DNA of 43,417 nucleotides from Ameyamaea chiangmaiensis (GCF_013376175.1 NZ_JABXXR010000011.1:1-43417), one strand, 5' to 3'; positions 8,804 to 17,598 are shown, counted from the stretch's first letter. Notes: generated by a model from the sequence alone, not told the origin. Numbers and translations: made by a program.

Positions 8804-9553
8804 ATGATTTTGCCAGAAAATCTCACATTGTCCGAACGCATCCCTTCATCTCTTCCCATGGTGTTCGTGCCGGGCCTTCTTTGCGATGCCGCCATCTGGG
8901 ACGCTGTGGCCCAGACGTTCTCTGGTAGTCATGCAACGTTAATTGCCGACGTCATGCAAGACGACAGTATTGCAGGCATGGCGGAACGTCTTCTTAAAGA
9001 CGCGCCTTCTTCGTTTATTCTGATCGGCCTTTCCATGGGCGGTTATGTCGCCCAGGAAGTAATGGCCATGGCGCCAGAACGTGTTGCGGCGCTGATCCTG
9101 TTGGACACCAGTGCATCTCCGGACGATCCGGCACGTCTTCAGGAGCGTAGTATAGCACTCAAGTCTCTGGATATCGGACAGTTCAGGGGCGTGACCAGCA
9201 CAATGATGCCGCGGTTGATCGATCGCAGGCATCTGCACGGACCGATCAGCAAGGCTGTGCAGGATATGGCGTTACGCGTTGGCAGCGAGACGTTTCTGCG
9301 TCAGCAGAAGGCCATCATGGCACGGCGCGATTTTCGACCTGTCCTGTCCACAATAACTCAGCCGGCGCTGGTCGCTGTTGGTGATTGCGATACGCTCACA
9401 CCGCCGGAAAAAGCGATCGAGATTTTTCGCCGGCTCCAGAAACCATCGTTTTATCTGTTCCATCAGTGCGGTCATTTGCCGCCCATAGAGCAGCCCCTCA
9501 GGACCGCGCGCGTTATTCAGACGTGGATCAATTCCGTCACTGTCGACGGCTGA
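8804..9553 (+). CDS. Alpha/beta-fold hydrolase (cytoplasmic)
   Basis: 249 aa with a complete catalytic triad: nucleophile Ser77 in GLSMGG, an acid in VGDCDTLTPPE (Asp194 or Asp196), and His224 in QCGHLPP. The oxyanion segment is VFVPGLLCDAAIWD. There is no signal peptide. The start follows AAGGAGTCTGAT and lies one base after the MFS stop, showing tight translational linkage. The sequence is of the general esterase/MenH/BioH-like type; I cannot assign a substrate. Its place between an exporter and an acetolactate synthase-type enzyme suggests that it processes a related small ester or thioester. Confidence 0.85.
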   Translation: MILPENLTLSERIPSSLPMVFVPGLLCDAAIWDAVAQTFSGSHATLIADVMQDDSIAGMAERLLKDAPSSFILIGLSMGGYVAQEVMAMAPERVAALILLDTSASPDDPARLQERSIALKSLDIGQFRGVTSTMMPRLIDRRHLHGPISKAVQDMALRVGSETFLRQQKAIMARRDFRPVLSTITQPALVAVGDCDTLTPPEKAIEIFRRLQKPSFYLFHQCGHLPPIEQPLRTARVIQTWINSVTVDG

Positions 9554-9583
9554 ACAGAACATCCACGAGAAAGGTTGACTACT

Positions 9584-11236
9584 ATGTCGGGAACCGTTGC
9601 AAAGTTCATTGTTGATGCTCTCGAGGCTGAAGGCGTAAAGTATGTCTTCGGTTTGCCAGGTGAAGAAAATATTCATCTGGTTCACGCGCTGAAGGGTTCG
9701 ACTATACGTTTTGTGCTGGTCAGGCACGAACAGGGTGCGGCATTTATGGCCGATATATATGGCCGTCTGACGGGGAGGGCGGGGGTATGTCTTTCGACAC
9801 TCGGTCCTGGTGCTCTGAACCTGCTTCTTGGTGTGGCAGACGCCACTTTCGACAGCACACCACTGGTCGCGATTTCTGCTCAGGTCGGCCTCAGCCGGAT
9901 ATACAAGGAAACGCATCAGATCGTTGATCTGGTTTCGGTTTACAGACCCGTCACCAAGTGGGCCGAAACTGTGTCCACCTTGCATGCGCTGCCGGAGATC
10001 GTGCGCAAGGCATTCCAGGCAGCGGAAGAGGAACGCCCGGGGGCGACATTTCTTGCCATACCGGAGGATATTGAGAGCGCCGATATCCCCGCGACCATCA
10101 AGCTGCTTCCGCGCAGTGTCACGGCACTCGGCGCTCCCGATCCCCGTCAAGTCAACGCTGCGGCAGCGCTCATAAGAGAGGCAAAAAGCCCCATCATTCT
10201 GGCGGGGCATGGCGTCGCCCGCGCCCGAGCACATGACGAACTGACAGCCCTTGCGCGGCAGATGAATATTCCTGTCGCAACGACCTTCATGGGAAAGGGA
10301 TGCATTTCCGACAAATCACACCTGTCCCTCGGGGTCGTCGGATTCATGCATCATGATTATGAGAACTTTGCCTTCGATCGCGCCGATCTGATCATCGCGG
10401 TGGGATACGAGTTGCAGGAGTTTGCACCTTCAAAAATCAATCCTGACGGCAACAAGACGATCATCCACATGCATTGTTTTCAGGAGGATGTCGACGCCTC
10501 CTATCAGGTTTCAGCCGCTGTTATCGGCAATGTTCGCCTTTGTCTGGAGGCATTGCGCAAGGCAACGCATGATCTACATTTCGACGAAAAAGCCCAGGCT
10601 GCGATCAGAGGGGCGCGCCAAGCTGAACTCGCGCGCTATGCGGATGATGCCAGCTATCCCGTCAAACCGCAGCGTATCGTCCAAACCGTTCGTGAGGTCC
10701 TGAAGGATGAGGATGTGACGCTTGTCGACACGGGCGCGGTCAAAATGTGGATGGCACGCCTCTACCCTGCCTACCTTCCTTTGACCTGCCTGTTCTCCAA
10801 TGGCCTGGCAACGATGGCCTATTCCCTGCCCGGGGCAATTGGAGCGCATCTGGCCTGTCCGGACAGAAAGATACTGGCCGTCATGGGAGACGGCGGTTTC
10901 CTGATGAATTCTCAGGAGATTGAAACCGCGGTCCGGGAAAATATTCCGCTCAAAATACTGATCTGGGTGGACGATTCCTTTGGCTTGATCGAGTGGAAGA
11001 TGGACCTCGCGTTCAAAGAGTCGTACGGGGTGCGGTTCACAAACCCGGATTTCACGACGTATGCAGAAAGCTTCGGCTGTAAGGGCTACTGGGTTGATTC
11101 AGCGGAGTCCTTGAGTCCAATCCTTTCTCAGGCCATCAATGAACCGGGCGTCTCGATCGTTGCCTGTCCCGTTGATTATTCAGAGAATATGAAGCTGAGC
11201 GAGCGTCTTATGCACCTTGGGGACGGGGCGATATAA
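9584..11236 (+). CDS. alsS: Thiamine-diphosphate enzyme, catabolic acetolactate synthase type
   Basis: 550 aa in the three-domain ThDP enzyme layout. The PYR domain carries FGLPGEEN and RHEQGAAFM with the cofactor-activating Glu. A central domain holds PIILAGHGVA. The PP domain has the metal motif GDGG (435-438, Asp436). The second metal ligand is Asp463 in WVDDS, 27 residues later, as in Klebsiella catabolic acetolactate synthase, rather than the Asn of most ThDP enzymes. The C terminus CPVDYSENMKL also follows AlsS. The expected reaction is two pyruvate to 2-acetolactate plus CO2. No acetolactate decarboxylase or small subunit lies nearby. The ATG at 9584 follows GAAAGG; a TTG at 9575 was rejected. 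Another 2-oxoacid substrate is possible. Confidence 0.82.
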   Translation: MSGTVAKFIVDALEAEGVKYVFGLPGEENIHLVHALKGSTIRFVLVRHEQGAAFMADIYGRLTGRAGVCLSTLGPGALNLLLGVADATFDSTPLVAISAQVGLSRIYKETHQIVDLVSVYRPVTKWAETVSTLHALPEIVRKAFQAAEEERPGATFLAIPEDIESADIPATIKLLPRSVTALGAPDPRQVNAAAALIREAKSPIILAGHGVARARAHDELTALARQMNIPVATTFMGKGCISDKSHLSLGVVGFMHHDYENFAFDRADLIIAVGYELQEFAPSKINPDGNKTIIHMHCFQEDVDASYQVSAAVIGNVRLCLEALRKATHDLHFDEKAQAAIRGARQAELARYADDASYPVKPQRIVQTVREVLKDEDVTLVDTGAVKMWMARLYPAYLPLTCLFSNGLATMAYSLPGAIGAHLACPDRKILAVMGDGGFLMNSQEIETAVRENIPLKILIWVDDSFGLIEWKMDLAFKESYGVRFTNPDFTTYAESFGCKGYWVDSAESLSPILSQAINEPGVSIVACPVDYSENMKLSERLMHLGDGAI

Positions 11237-11256
11237 TGCACAGGAGAATAACGTTT

Positions 11257-12294
11257 ATGAAAGCCCAAGCCTTTTTTACGTTATTGGGGGTCTCCATAAT
11301 CACTATGCCCGCTCAAGCCGCTCTCCCGGTTCCGCCGCCGAAGGTTGCCGCGAATACCGTTTTGCAGCCGCCTGCTCGTCCAGCTCAAGTCACGTTCGCG
11401 GGCGGCGTCCGGCAGCTTCCGGGCGTGGTATACGCATCGCGTCCCGGATACCGGCCCCTCACACTGGATCTTTATCTCCCTCCCGCAGGCCTCAAGCCGC
11501 CAGCCGAGGGTTTCCCACTTGTGGTTTATATCCACGGAGGAGCCTGGATGGTCGGTATGTCCCAGCAAATGGGCGCCTTTGTCGACTTCCCGGCTGTGCT
11601 CGCCAGTCTGTCTGCGAGGGGCTACGTCGTGGCCTCCCTCAATTATCGACTGAGCGGAGAGGTCACATGGCCCGGGCAGCCAGAGGACGTGGCAACTGCC
11701 ATTCGGTGGCTGCGGGGGAATGCCAAGGCCTATCACATTGATCCGGCGCGCGGTGTTGTTTGGGGTGTTTCGGCTGGGGGCCACTTGACTGGTTTGGCCG
11801 CGACCGCTCCCGATCTCACGGTCGCTAAGGCGGATGGTGCCGATCCTTATGCGCATATTTCCACGGTGATGCAGGCTGCGGTCAGCTGGTATGGCGTTTT
11901 TGATCTGTCGACGATTTCCGAACAGGCCAAGCTGACCCCTGGTGCCCGTCCTCACGATGTCGAGGATGCGGCAGAATGGAAAATGCTCGGCTGCTTTGAT
12001 AAGCAATGCCCGGAAGGGCTTGTCGCACAGGCAAGTCCGGTGACGCATGTCAACACAGGCAGTCCTCCTATGCTGCTCATCGCCGGCACAGCGGATCGAA
12101 CCGTTCCTTACCAACAATCGGTAGAAATGGCTGATGCCCTGAAGAGGGCGGGTGTTGAGCACACGCTCATTCTGATGCCGAATCTCGACCACGGCCTGAT
12201 CGGTAAAACGCAAAAAGAGACGGAGACGGGTTCTCTCGAGGCTTTGTCGAAAACATTTAATTTCATTGACCAGACAATGCACACGGGAAAATAG
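11257..12294 (+). CDS. Secreted alpha/beta hydrolase (HSL/esterase-lipase type)
   Basis: 345 aa beginning with a Sec signal peptide (MKAQAFFTLLGVSII, cleavage after AQA near residue 21), so it acts in the periplasm or outside. The oxyanion motif HGGAW (93-97), nucleophile Ser172 in GVSAGG, Asp280 in GTADRTVP and His312 in NLDHG form a full triad of the hormone-sensitive-lipase/BD-FAE esterase group. The ATG at 11257 is preceded by AGGAGA at good spacing; an upstream ATG at 11236, overlapping the previous stop, lacks a site. It is the last gene of the MFS-hydrolase-AlsS operon. A secreted esterase could supply the compound that the other enzymes use or export. Confidence 0.85.
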   Translation: MKAQAFFTLLGVSIITMPAQAALPVPPPKVAANTVLQPPARPAQVTFAGGVRQLPGVVYASRPGYRPLTLDLYLPPAGLKPPAEGFPLVVYIHGGAWMVGMSQQMGAFVDFPAVLASLSARGYVVASLNYRLSGEVTWPGQPEDVATAIRWLRGNAKAYHIDPARGVVWGVSAGGHLTGLAATAPDLTVAKADGADPYAHISTVMQAAVSWYGVFDLSTISEQAKLTPGARPHDVEDAAEWKMLGCFDKQCPEGLVAQASPVTHVNTGSPPMLLIAGTADRTVPYQQSVEMADALKRAGVEHTLILMPNLDHGLIGKTQKETETGSLEALSKTFNFIDQTMHTGK

Positions 12295-12683
12295 GCAGTC
12301 GATCGGTTTTACGATAAAATAATGTGAGGTTTTGCGGCGCCAGACATGGCGCTGTACTTCATAGGTGCGCTGGTCAAGACGTAAGGACTTCGTATGATCG
12401 CGCGGGTCTGACGTGCTCCCCACTTTTCATCCAGTCAACGAAGAGTTCGCGTCTGGGGGGCTTGAACGGATGTTGATGCCGCTTTTTTCCCAAATTCCGT
12501 GTGCTGCCGCTCCCCTTCTTTAGACCACTGTTTCTTCTGGGGAAGGAATGCCGTGCCGTCACAGTGTCTAATCTTTGCTGATCCGTCCGATTAAGATGAA
12601 GGCAGGGTGATCCGAGCAGTTCAGGCAGATGTCGCCCTTTCGTCTGAAGGTCACAACGACACCGTGGGACATAGGAGCGTCTG
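12295..12683 (+). other. Non-coding stretch between operons
   Basis: 389 bp with no convincing gene on either strand. A 62-codon minus-strand frame (12562-12374) gives no family I recognise and lacks a clear ribosome-binding site. The last 25 bases hold the AGGAG site of the downstream reductase. The promoter of that gene should lie here, but no consensus pair stands out. Confidence 0.5.
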
Positions 12684-13679
12684 ATGCTGGTTGATGGACA
12701 ATGGGTTGAGAACTGGCAGCCCGTTCAAGCCAAGGACTCAAAGGGTGGGTTTGTCCGCCAGATGTCTTCCTTCCGGAACTGGGTCACTCCTGACGGAAGC
12801 CCCGGGCCTACGGGAGACGGTGGTTTTGCAGCCATAAAAGGCCGCTATCATCTCTATGTTGCCCTGATCTGCCCCTGGGCGTCGCGCACGCTCATGGCTC
12901 GTAGCCTGAAAGGCCTCGAGGATGTTGTATCGGTATCGGTCGTTGAGCCCACTCTTACCGATCAGGGCTGGCGCTTTGGCGATTATCCCGGCGCGGACAT
13001 CGATACGCTCAATGGTGTGACATGGATGCACGAACTCTACACCCGTGCTGATTCCCACTATACCGGTCGTGCCACGGTTCCGGTTCTCTGGGACACAGAA
13101 AAGCAGACGATCGTGAACAATGAGTCCGCCGATATCGTGCGGATGTTCAATTCCGGGTTTGGTACGCTGGCGTCGTCGAACCACGACCTCTATCCCGAAG
13201 CCCTACGCGGTGAAATCGATATCCTGAACGACGGGCTGTATGCGCAGCTCAACAACGGCGTTTATCGCACCGGGTTTGCGACAACACAGTTGGCCTATGA
13301 GGAAGCCTTCGCAGGTGTTTTTGATATGCTCGACAGGCTGGAAGAACGGCTGTCCAGCGGCGCCTCATGGCTGGTTGGGGAGCAGTTGACGGAAAGTGAT
13401 ATCCGCCTTTTCGTGACGCTGGTCCGTTTCGATGCTGCCTACCATGGGCTGTTCAAGTGCAACCGCCGACGCATTGCGGATTATCCGAATCTGAGCCGCT
13501 ATCTGGAGCGGGTTCTCGGGGTCAGGGGTGTTGCGGAAACCGTCAATCTTGATCATATCAAGCGCGGCTATTATTCGATCAAGGCGCTGAACCCCAACGG
13601 CATCGTGCCCCTCGGGCCCGACCTCGCATGGGCGTCATACCTTCCTCCAACACCCCGCCCGTCGGGAGCAGTAGCATGA
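12684..13679 (+). CDS. yqjG: Glutathionyl-hydroquinone reductase (YqjG/ECM4 family, Xi-class GST)
   Basis: 331 aa, the normal length for this family. The thioredoxin-like half contains YHLYVALICPWASR with catalytic Cys63 in the CPWA motif, then ATVPVLWD and NNESADIVRMFN for glutathione binding. An all-helical C-terminal half follows. These enzymes reduce S-glutathionyl-hydroquinones with glutathione, removing adducts formed from quinones. The ATG at 12684 follows AGGAG. The stop overlaps the next gene as ATGA, and a LysR gene follows in the same direction, so a stress-regulated detoxification operon is likely. Confidence 0.92.
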   Translation: MLVDGQWVENWQPVQAKDSKGGFVRQMSSFRNWVTPDGSPGPTGDGGFAAIKGRYHLYVALICPWASRTLMARSLKGLEDVVSVSVVEPTLTDQGWRFGDYPGADIDTLNGVTWMHELYTRADSHYTGRATVPVLWDTEKQTIVNNESADIVRMFNSGFGTLASSNHDLYPEALRGEIDILNDGLYAQLNNGVYRTGFATTQLAYEEAFAGVFDMLDRLEERLSSGASWLVGEQLTESDIRLFVTLVRFDAAYHGLFKCNRRRIADYPNLSRYLERVLGVRGVAETVNLDHIKRGYYSIKALNPNGIVPLGPDLAWASYLPPTPRPSGAVA

Positions 13680-14299
13680 GTGCCGGCCTGGTCATCTTTC
13701 TGCATGGTGTCGGCAGTCGGGGTGCCAGTTTTGCGCCGTTACTGGCACAATGGGGGGTGGATCTCCCCACGATCGCTCTTGCCGCTCCGGATGCGCCGTT
13801 CACGTTCGACCTTGCGCCAGACGGGCGACAATGGTTCAGCATCAAGGACGTGACGGAGACCAACCGGCCGGAACGGATCGTCGCTGCGCAGAAGGCTTTT
13901 GACGACACACTCCAGTCCTGCGTCTCTGAGGCCGGCTTTGAAAACAGGCTGGACCGGGTCGTGCTTGTGGGCTTTTCCCAAGGGTCGATCATGGCGCTGG
14001 ATGCCGTGGTCTCCGGCCGTTGGCCCGTGGCCGGCGTGGTTGCCTTTTCCGGGCGGCTTGCCTCGCCCCCCGTCTATGCTCCGTCCACGGGAACACGTAT
14101 TCTGCTGATCCATGGCGACGCAGACCCCATCATGCCGGTGCAGGAATCTCAAAGAGCAGCACAGACCCTGACGACGATCGGCATGACCGTTACATGTGAC
14201 ATTCTGCCCGGTGTCGGTCATACTCTGACGGCTTCGGGAGTGAGGCGGGCGCAGGACTTCACACAGTCCCTTCTGCTTCCGGGTTCGTCTGCCTCCTGA
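13676..14299 (+). CDS. Phospholipase/carboxylesterase-family hydrolase, MhqD-like
   Basis: 207-aa alpha/beta hydrolase of the acyl-protein-thioesterase/carboxylesterase type. The triad is Ser101 in GFSQGS, Asp150 in HGDADPIMP and His182 in GVGHTL. The oxyanion region is FLHGVGSRG near the N terminus, with no signal peptide. The ATG at 13676 overlaps the reductase TGA by 4 bp and follows GGGAG. An ATG at 13628 would extend 16 codons into the upstream gene and was rejected. Members of this family (MhqD) sit in hydroquinone-resistance operons of Bacillus, which fits the neighbouring quinone reductase. The exact ester is unknown. Confidence 0.85.
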   Translation: MSAGLVIFLHGVGSRGASFAPLLAQWGVDLPTIALAAPDAPFTFDLAPDGRQWFSIKDVTETNRPERIVAAQKAFDDTLQSCVSEAGFENRLDRVVLVGFSQGSIMALDAVVSGRWPVAGVVAFSGRLASPPVYAPSTGTRILLIHGDADPIMPVQESQRAAQTLTTIGMTVTCDILPGVGHTLTASGVRRAQDFTQSLLLPGSSAS

Positions 14300-14310
14300 G
14301 GACCTGTGAT

Positions 14311-15225
14311 TTGGATCGTCTGAGCCTTGACCGCCTGTTTGTCGCCGTTCTGGAAACAGGCAGCTTTGTCGCGGCATCCGGGCGGATGGGGGTCAGCAGC
14401 GGCCAGGCGTCCAAGATGCTGTCCCGCCTTGAAGCCGATCTGGGCGTGCAACTGATCAAGCGGACTACCCGCGCCCTTTCCCCTACTGAGATCGGCCAGG
14501 TCTATTATGAGCGTGTCAGGATTTTGCTTGAGGAGCGCGACGCGCTCGATGCATCCATCCGCCAGACATCGGGCGCACCCTCGGGCCGACTGCGGATCAC
14601 GGCCCCGATGTCGTTCGGCGCCGTCCAACTGGTGCCGGCGCTGCTGGCCTTTGCGGAGCAATATCCCGCCATCAGCCTCGATGTCAGTTTTTCGGACCGG
14701 CTGGCGGACCTGGTTGAGGAGGGCTTTGATGTCGCCGTCCGTATCGGGCGTCTGTCCGACAGCAGCCTGATTGTCCGCAGGCTGTGCGATGCCCGGATCG
14801 TCACCGTCGCCGCCCCAACTTACATCATGGCCCGTGGTGCACCGCAGCGTCCGGAAGAACTGTCGCAGCATACATGCATCATCGACACCAATTTTCGTAC
14901 GCCCCACAGTTGGTCTTTCCATGATGCGTCATCAGGACAGGATATTCAGGTTCCGGTAACCGGGCGCATCGCCTTCTCCAACGGGGAAGCCTGCCTGACA
15001 GCGGCTGAACGGGGCCTGGGAATAGCCTGTCTACCCAGCTTCATTGCAGGCCCGAAAATACGGGAAGGTAAGCTGACACCCCTGCTGCACAACTTTGAGC
15101 CGCCAGTGCTGGGAATACACGCCCTTTACCCACCCGCGCGGCATCTCGCCGCAAAGGTCCGGGCTTTGTCCGATTTCTTGTCGGATTATTTCCGAAGTCG
15201 GGCAGAATGGGACGAAGGCTGGTAA
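14311..15225 (+). CDS. LysR-family regulator, CrgA-like
   Basis: 304 aa with a winged HTH (LDRLFVAVLETGSFVAASGR, then SSGQASKMLSRLEADLG) and an effector domain of the CrgA/DsdC-like group (ITAPMSFGAVQLVPALLAF, GFDVAVRIG). A TTG start at 14311 is placed 8 bases after GAGGA; no in-frame ATG exists at the right position. It is co-directional with the reductase/hydrolase pair and only 11 bp downstream, so it is probably part of the same transcript and autoregulatory. Regulators of this type often sense quinones or aromatic compounds; that is suggested only by context. Confidence 0.87.
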   Translation: MDRLSLDRLFVAVLETGSFVAASGRMGVSSGQASKMLSRLEADLGVQLIKRTTRALSPTEIGQVYYERVRILLEERDALDASIRQTSGAPSGRLRITAPMSFGAVQLVPALLAFAEQYPAISLDVSFSDRLADLVEEGFDVAVRIGRLSDSSLIVRRLCDARIVTVAAPTYIMARGAPQRPEELSQHTCIIDTNFRTPHSWSFHDASSGQDIQVPVTGRIAFSNGEACLTAAERGLGIACLPSFIAGPKIREGKLTPLLHNFEPPVLGIHALYPPARHLAAKVRALSDFLSDYFRSRAEWDEGW

Positions 15226-15578
15226 TTTTTTCTTTATGGCGTGGAGGGCTGAACCCCAGCCCGGCGCCTTCATCCAGAGCCGCGCCGGATGATGAAGGGC
15301 ATGTCGCAGCGGTTTCGTAAATTCCCTCGTTTACAAACACGCGGTCGATAATGCAGCATGCCAGCGCGGAGCGGGACGGCAGCAGGAATGCCGCGTGGAA
15401 CAATCCTGCTTCCCGAGGGGGGCATTGTCGCCCATGTCTGTCCTGCCGAAGTTCGAGCAGGGACTTACCGCCGACACCGAGGCGCACCGTCACTCCGTTC
15501 CCCGCCGAATTCTTCGAGGCCAACCATCTTCTGATGGAAGGCCGTAACCTTTCACGGACCATTCACTGTCAGTGTTGA
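15226..15578. other. Intergenic region between convergent genes
   Basis: 353 bp between the 3' ends of the LysR and YceI genes. An open frame spans the minus strand (15562-15041), but it runs antisense through the LysR gene and matches no family I know. Short GC-rich hairpins such as GGCTGAACCCCAGCC (15247-15261) may act in termination. Nothing else is seen. Confidence 0.45.
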
Positions 15579-16148
15579 TCAGGGTTTCCGCTGCGCCGTG
15601 ACGTCGATGTCGACGCCAACGTTCAGTGCGACCCACTGCCCGCTCGCCCAAGGGCCCTGTCCGACCCCAAAGTCGGAGCGCACGAGATCAACATGCCCTT
15701 TCGCATGCGCTGTGGTACCATTGATGTCGAGGGTGAAGGGCAAGGTGACCGGTTTGCTGATCCCACGTATCGTCAGGGTGCCGACTGCCTCGTAGGCATT
15801 CCCTCCCGTGGTACGAAAGCTCTGTGCGTCAAACACCGCGGAGGGGAAACCCGCAACATTGAACCAGTCTTTTCCCGGTAAAGCACCATCACGTTGCGGA
15901 TCGCCCGTGACGGCACTTGCCATGGCGAGCGTCACATGGGCATGCCCAGCCTCGGGATGCGCCGGATCGAAAGAAATAGTGCCGTTGAATGTTCCGAAAT
16001 GACCGCTGAACGGCGTTCCGGTCTGCTTGCCGGAAAACGCCAGCGTGCTGTGCGCCGGATCAAGCGTCCAGTCTGCGGCCATGGCAGACAGGGGCAGAGA
16101 AAGGCCCGCCGCCAGCGGCAGAGCGGTGATCATTTTAATGGATGGCAT
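15579..16148 (-). CDS. YceI-family periplasmic lipid-binding-like protein (distal copy)
   Basis: 189 aa with a Sec signal peptide (MPSIKMITALPLAAGLS, cleavage after AMA near residue 24). The mature YceI lipocalin-like barrel follows: ADWTLDPAHSTLAFSGKQTG, HFGTFNGTISFDPAHPE, DWFNVAGFPSAVF, GTLTIRGISKPVTL and VRSDFGVGQG. YceI proteins bind isoprenoid quinone or other polyisoprenoid in a hydrophobic pocket. The start at 16148 follows AGAGGATTTT; a longer frame to 16259 lacks sense. It overlaps the end of the cytochrome b561 gene by 14 bp, so translation is coupled. It is the third gene of a YceI-b561-YceI operon. Confidence 0.92.
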   Translation of the reverse strand: MPSIKMITALPLAAGLSLPLSAMAADWTLDPAHSTLAFSGKQTGTPFSGHFGTFNGTISFDPAHPEAGHAHVTLAMASAVTGDPQRDGALPGKDWFNVAGFPSAVFDAQSFRTTGGNAYEAVGTLTIRGISKPVTLPFTLDINGTTAHAKGHVDLVRSDFGVGQGPWASGQWVALNVGVDIDVTAQRKP

Positions 16149-16767
16149 TGTGAAAATCCTCTGGCTGCTTGCGCTGGGACGATCCGACCGCCCAGGGCAA
16201 CATACGCCCAGGCACTGAATCCCTGAGAATAAGGGCATGTCGCAATACGGCGGCGACATGCAGGACGATCAGAGCGGCCAGCGTCCAGGCGGCCCAATGG
16301 TGAAACCCTTTCAGGGCGGCTTCGACGGGAGCCTTGTCCTGAAGCGTTGCGAGAACCGGAAGGTCCGGCCATGGCACCATGCCGAACAGCACGGTTGGAA
16401 TACCGAGCACAGACGCGGAAACCATGGCCCAGCCGCTGAGCGGCAGGACGATCTGCAATCCATAAAGGGCCAGATGAGCCAGATGGGCCGCCCGACGTTC
16501 CGCGACCGGCATACCTGCCGGAAGCGCGGGTGCCGCATGGGTCAGTCGCCATCCCACTCGCAGGCAGACCAGTAACAGGACCGAGATCCCGATGGATTTA
16601 TGTAACTGATACAGCTGGAACATGCGCATCGGATCAAGGGAAGCGTGATCCATGGCCAGCCCCATGCCGATCAGGAGCAGGACACCGGCGGCAATCAGCC
16701 AGTGCAGTATGATCGCCACCACCCCGTATCGCGATGTTCCATCAATCGGCATCGGGACTGTTGTCAT
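16135..16767 (-). CDS. Cytochrome b561 (CybB-type)
   Basis: 210-aa, four-helix di-haem b integral membrane protein. Likely haem-ligand histidines occur in IILHWLIAAG, YQLHKSIGIS, LKGFHHWAAW and IVLHVAAVLRH. The family passes electrons from quinol to acceptors such as superoxide or periplasmic proteins. The ATG at 16767 (MTTVPMPIDG) lies just after the stop of the upstream YceI gene; a longer frame to 16800 overlaps that gene. The gene is flanked on both sides by YceI proteins with predicted quinone-type ligands, so the three may form a quinone/quinol handling unit at the inner membrane. Confidence 0.92.
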   Translation of the reverse strand: MTTVPMPIDGTSRYGVVAIILHWLIAAGVLLLIGMGLAMDHASLDPMRMFQLYQLHKSIGISVLLLVCLRVGWRLTHAAPALPAGMPVAERRAAHLAHLALYGLQIVLPLSGWAMVSASVLGIPTVLFGMVPWPDLPVLATLQDKAPVEAALKGFHHWAAWTLAALIVLHVAAVLRHALILRDSVPGRMLPWAVGSSQRKQPEDFHNAIH

Positions 16768-16771
16768 GATC

Positions 16772-17386
16772 TCAGTTCTGCTTTTCGAAGGCACCGGCAA
16801 TGTGCAGCGTCACGTCGTCACCGACATAGGGCACGTACATCTTCACGCCGAAGTCGCTGCGCTTGATTGTCGCAGTGGCGTCGAAGCCGGTCGTGTAGTT
16901 CTTGTCCATCGGGTTGATACCGGCGCCGACAAAATGCACCTTCAGCGTCTCGGGCTTCGTGACGCCATGCAGGGTTAGATTACCCGTCACGAGGGCATCT
17001 GTCTTGCCGACGCGCTTGACCTCAGTAGAAATGAAGGTCGCATTCGGGAACTTTCCAGCATCGAACCACTGGTCGCTCTTGAGTTCTTCGGTCAGTTTTT
17101 CGCTGGTTGTCTGCACGGAGGCGACGGGGATCGTCACGGACAATTTCGAAGCGGACGGCGTCTTGGCATTCAGTTCCAGTGTGCCGGAAACATTGGAGAA
17201 GAGGCCGCTGTAGTATGTGAAGCCGAAATGTAGCAGGGAGAAGCCAACCTGCGTATGGCCCGGCTCAATGGCATAGGTGCCGGACTGGACCTGGGCCGTG
17301 TCCGTCACTGTCTGAGCCGAGGCGACGGCAGGCAGGGCCGCGATGGAAGCTGCAATAAGGGCAACGCGAGGCGAAGAGAAGCGCAT
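16772..17386 (-). CDS. YceI-family periplasmic protein (proximal copy)
   Basis: 204 aa with a signal peptide (MRFSSPRVALIAASIAAL, cleavage after ASA near residue 24). YceI-barrel motifs follow: GTYAIEPGHTQVGFSLLHFG, YYSGLFSNVSGTLELN, DQWFDAGKFPNATF, GNLTLHGVTKPETL and IKRSDFGVKMYVPYVGDD. The start at 17386 follows AAGGATCATACC. It is the first gene of the minus-strand operon; the cytochrome b561 ATG follows its stop by 4 bases. It is not close to the other YceI in sequence, so the pair is not a recent tandem duplication. The ligand is probably a polyisoprenoid; specificity is unknown. Confidence 0.92.
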   Translation of the reverse strand: MRFSSPRVALIAASIAALPAVASAQTVTDTAQVQSGTYAIEPGHTQVGFSLLHFGFTYYSGLFSNVSGTLELNAKTPSASKLSVTIPVASVQTTSEKLTEELKSDQWFDAGKFPNATFISTEVKRVGKTDALVTGNLTLHGVTKPETLKVHFVGAGINPMDKNYTTGFDATATIKRSDFGVKMYVPYVGDDVTLHIAGAFEKQN

Positions 17387-17598
17387 GGTATGATCCTTAT
17401 AGAAAACTGCCCACTGACCAAGGGGGCGTAGTGCTTGATACCAGGTCATGAACTGAACAATATCCTGTCTGTCGGCGGCCTTCTGGTCTACGGAAAGGTT
17501 GGAAAATTATTCCATCCAAATTGGAACTAATCCTAATTGTTCACAGAGGCAAACGGAAACGTCAGTGGTTCAGGCGAGGTCCAGTCAAACCTTGTAAG

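Noticed and set aside
9272-10234. 320-codon minus-strand frame across the hydrolase and acetolactate synthase genes
   Set aside because: It spans two well-supported genes on the other strand and shows no domain, start site or composition of a real protein.
10883-10971. Asp instead of Asn at the second metal-ligand position of the acetolactate synthase, seemingly a damaged cofactor site
   Set aside because: Asp 27 residues after the first ligand is the normal state in catabolic acetolactate synthases such as that of Klebsiella, so it supports the assignment.
11281-12423. 380-codon minus-strand frame antisense to the secreted esterase
   Set aside because: The plus-strand gene has a signal peptide and full catalytic triad; the antisense product has no recognisable feature.
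15041-15562. 173-codon minus-strand frame between LysR and YceI genes
   Set aside because: It overlaps the LysR 3' end antisense, has no ribosome-binding site that I can see and no family resemblance.
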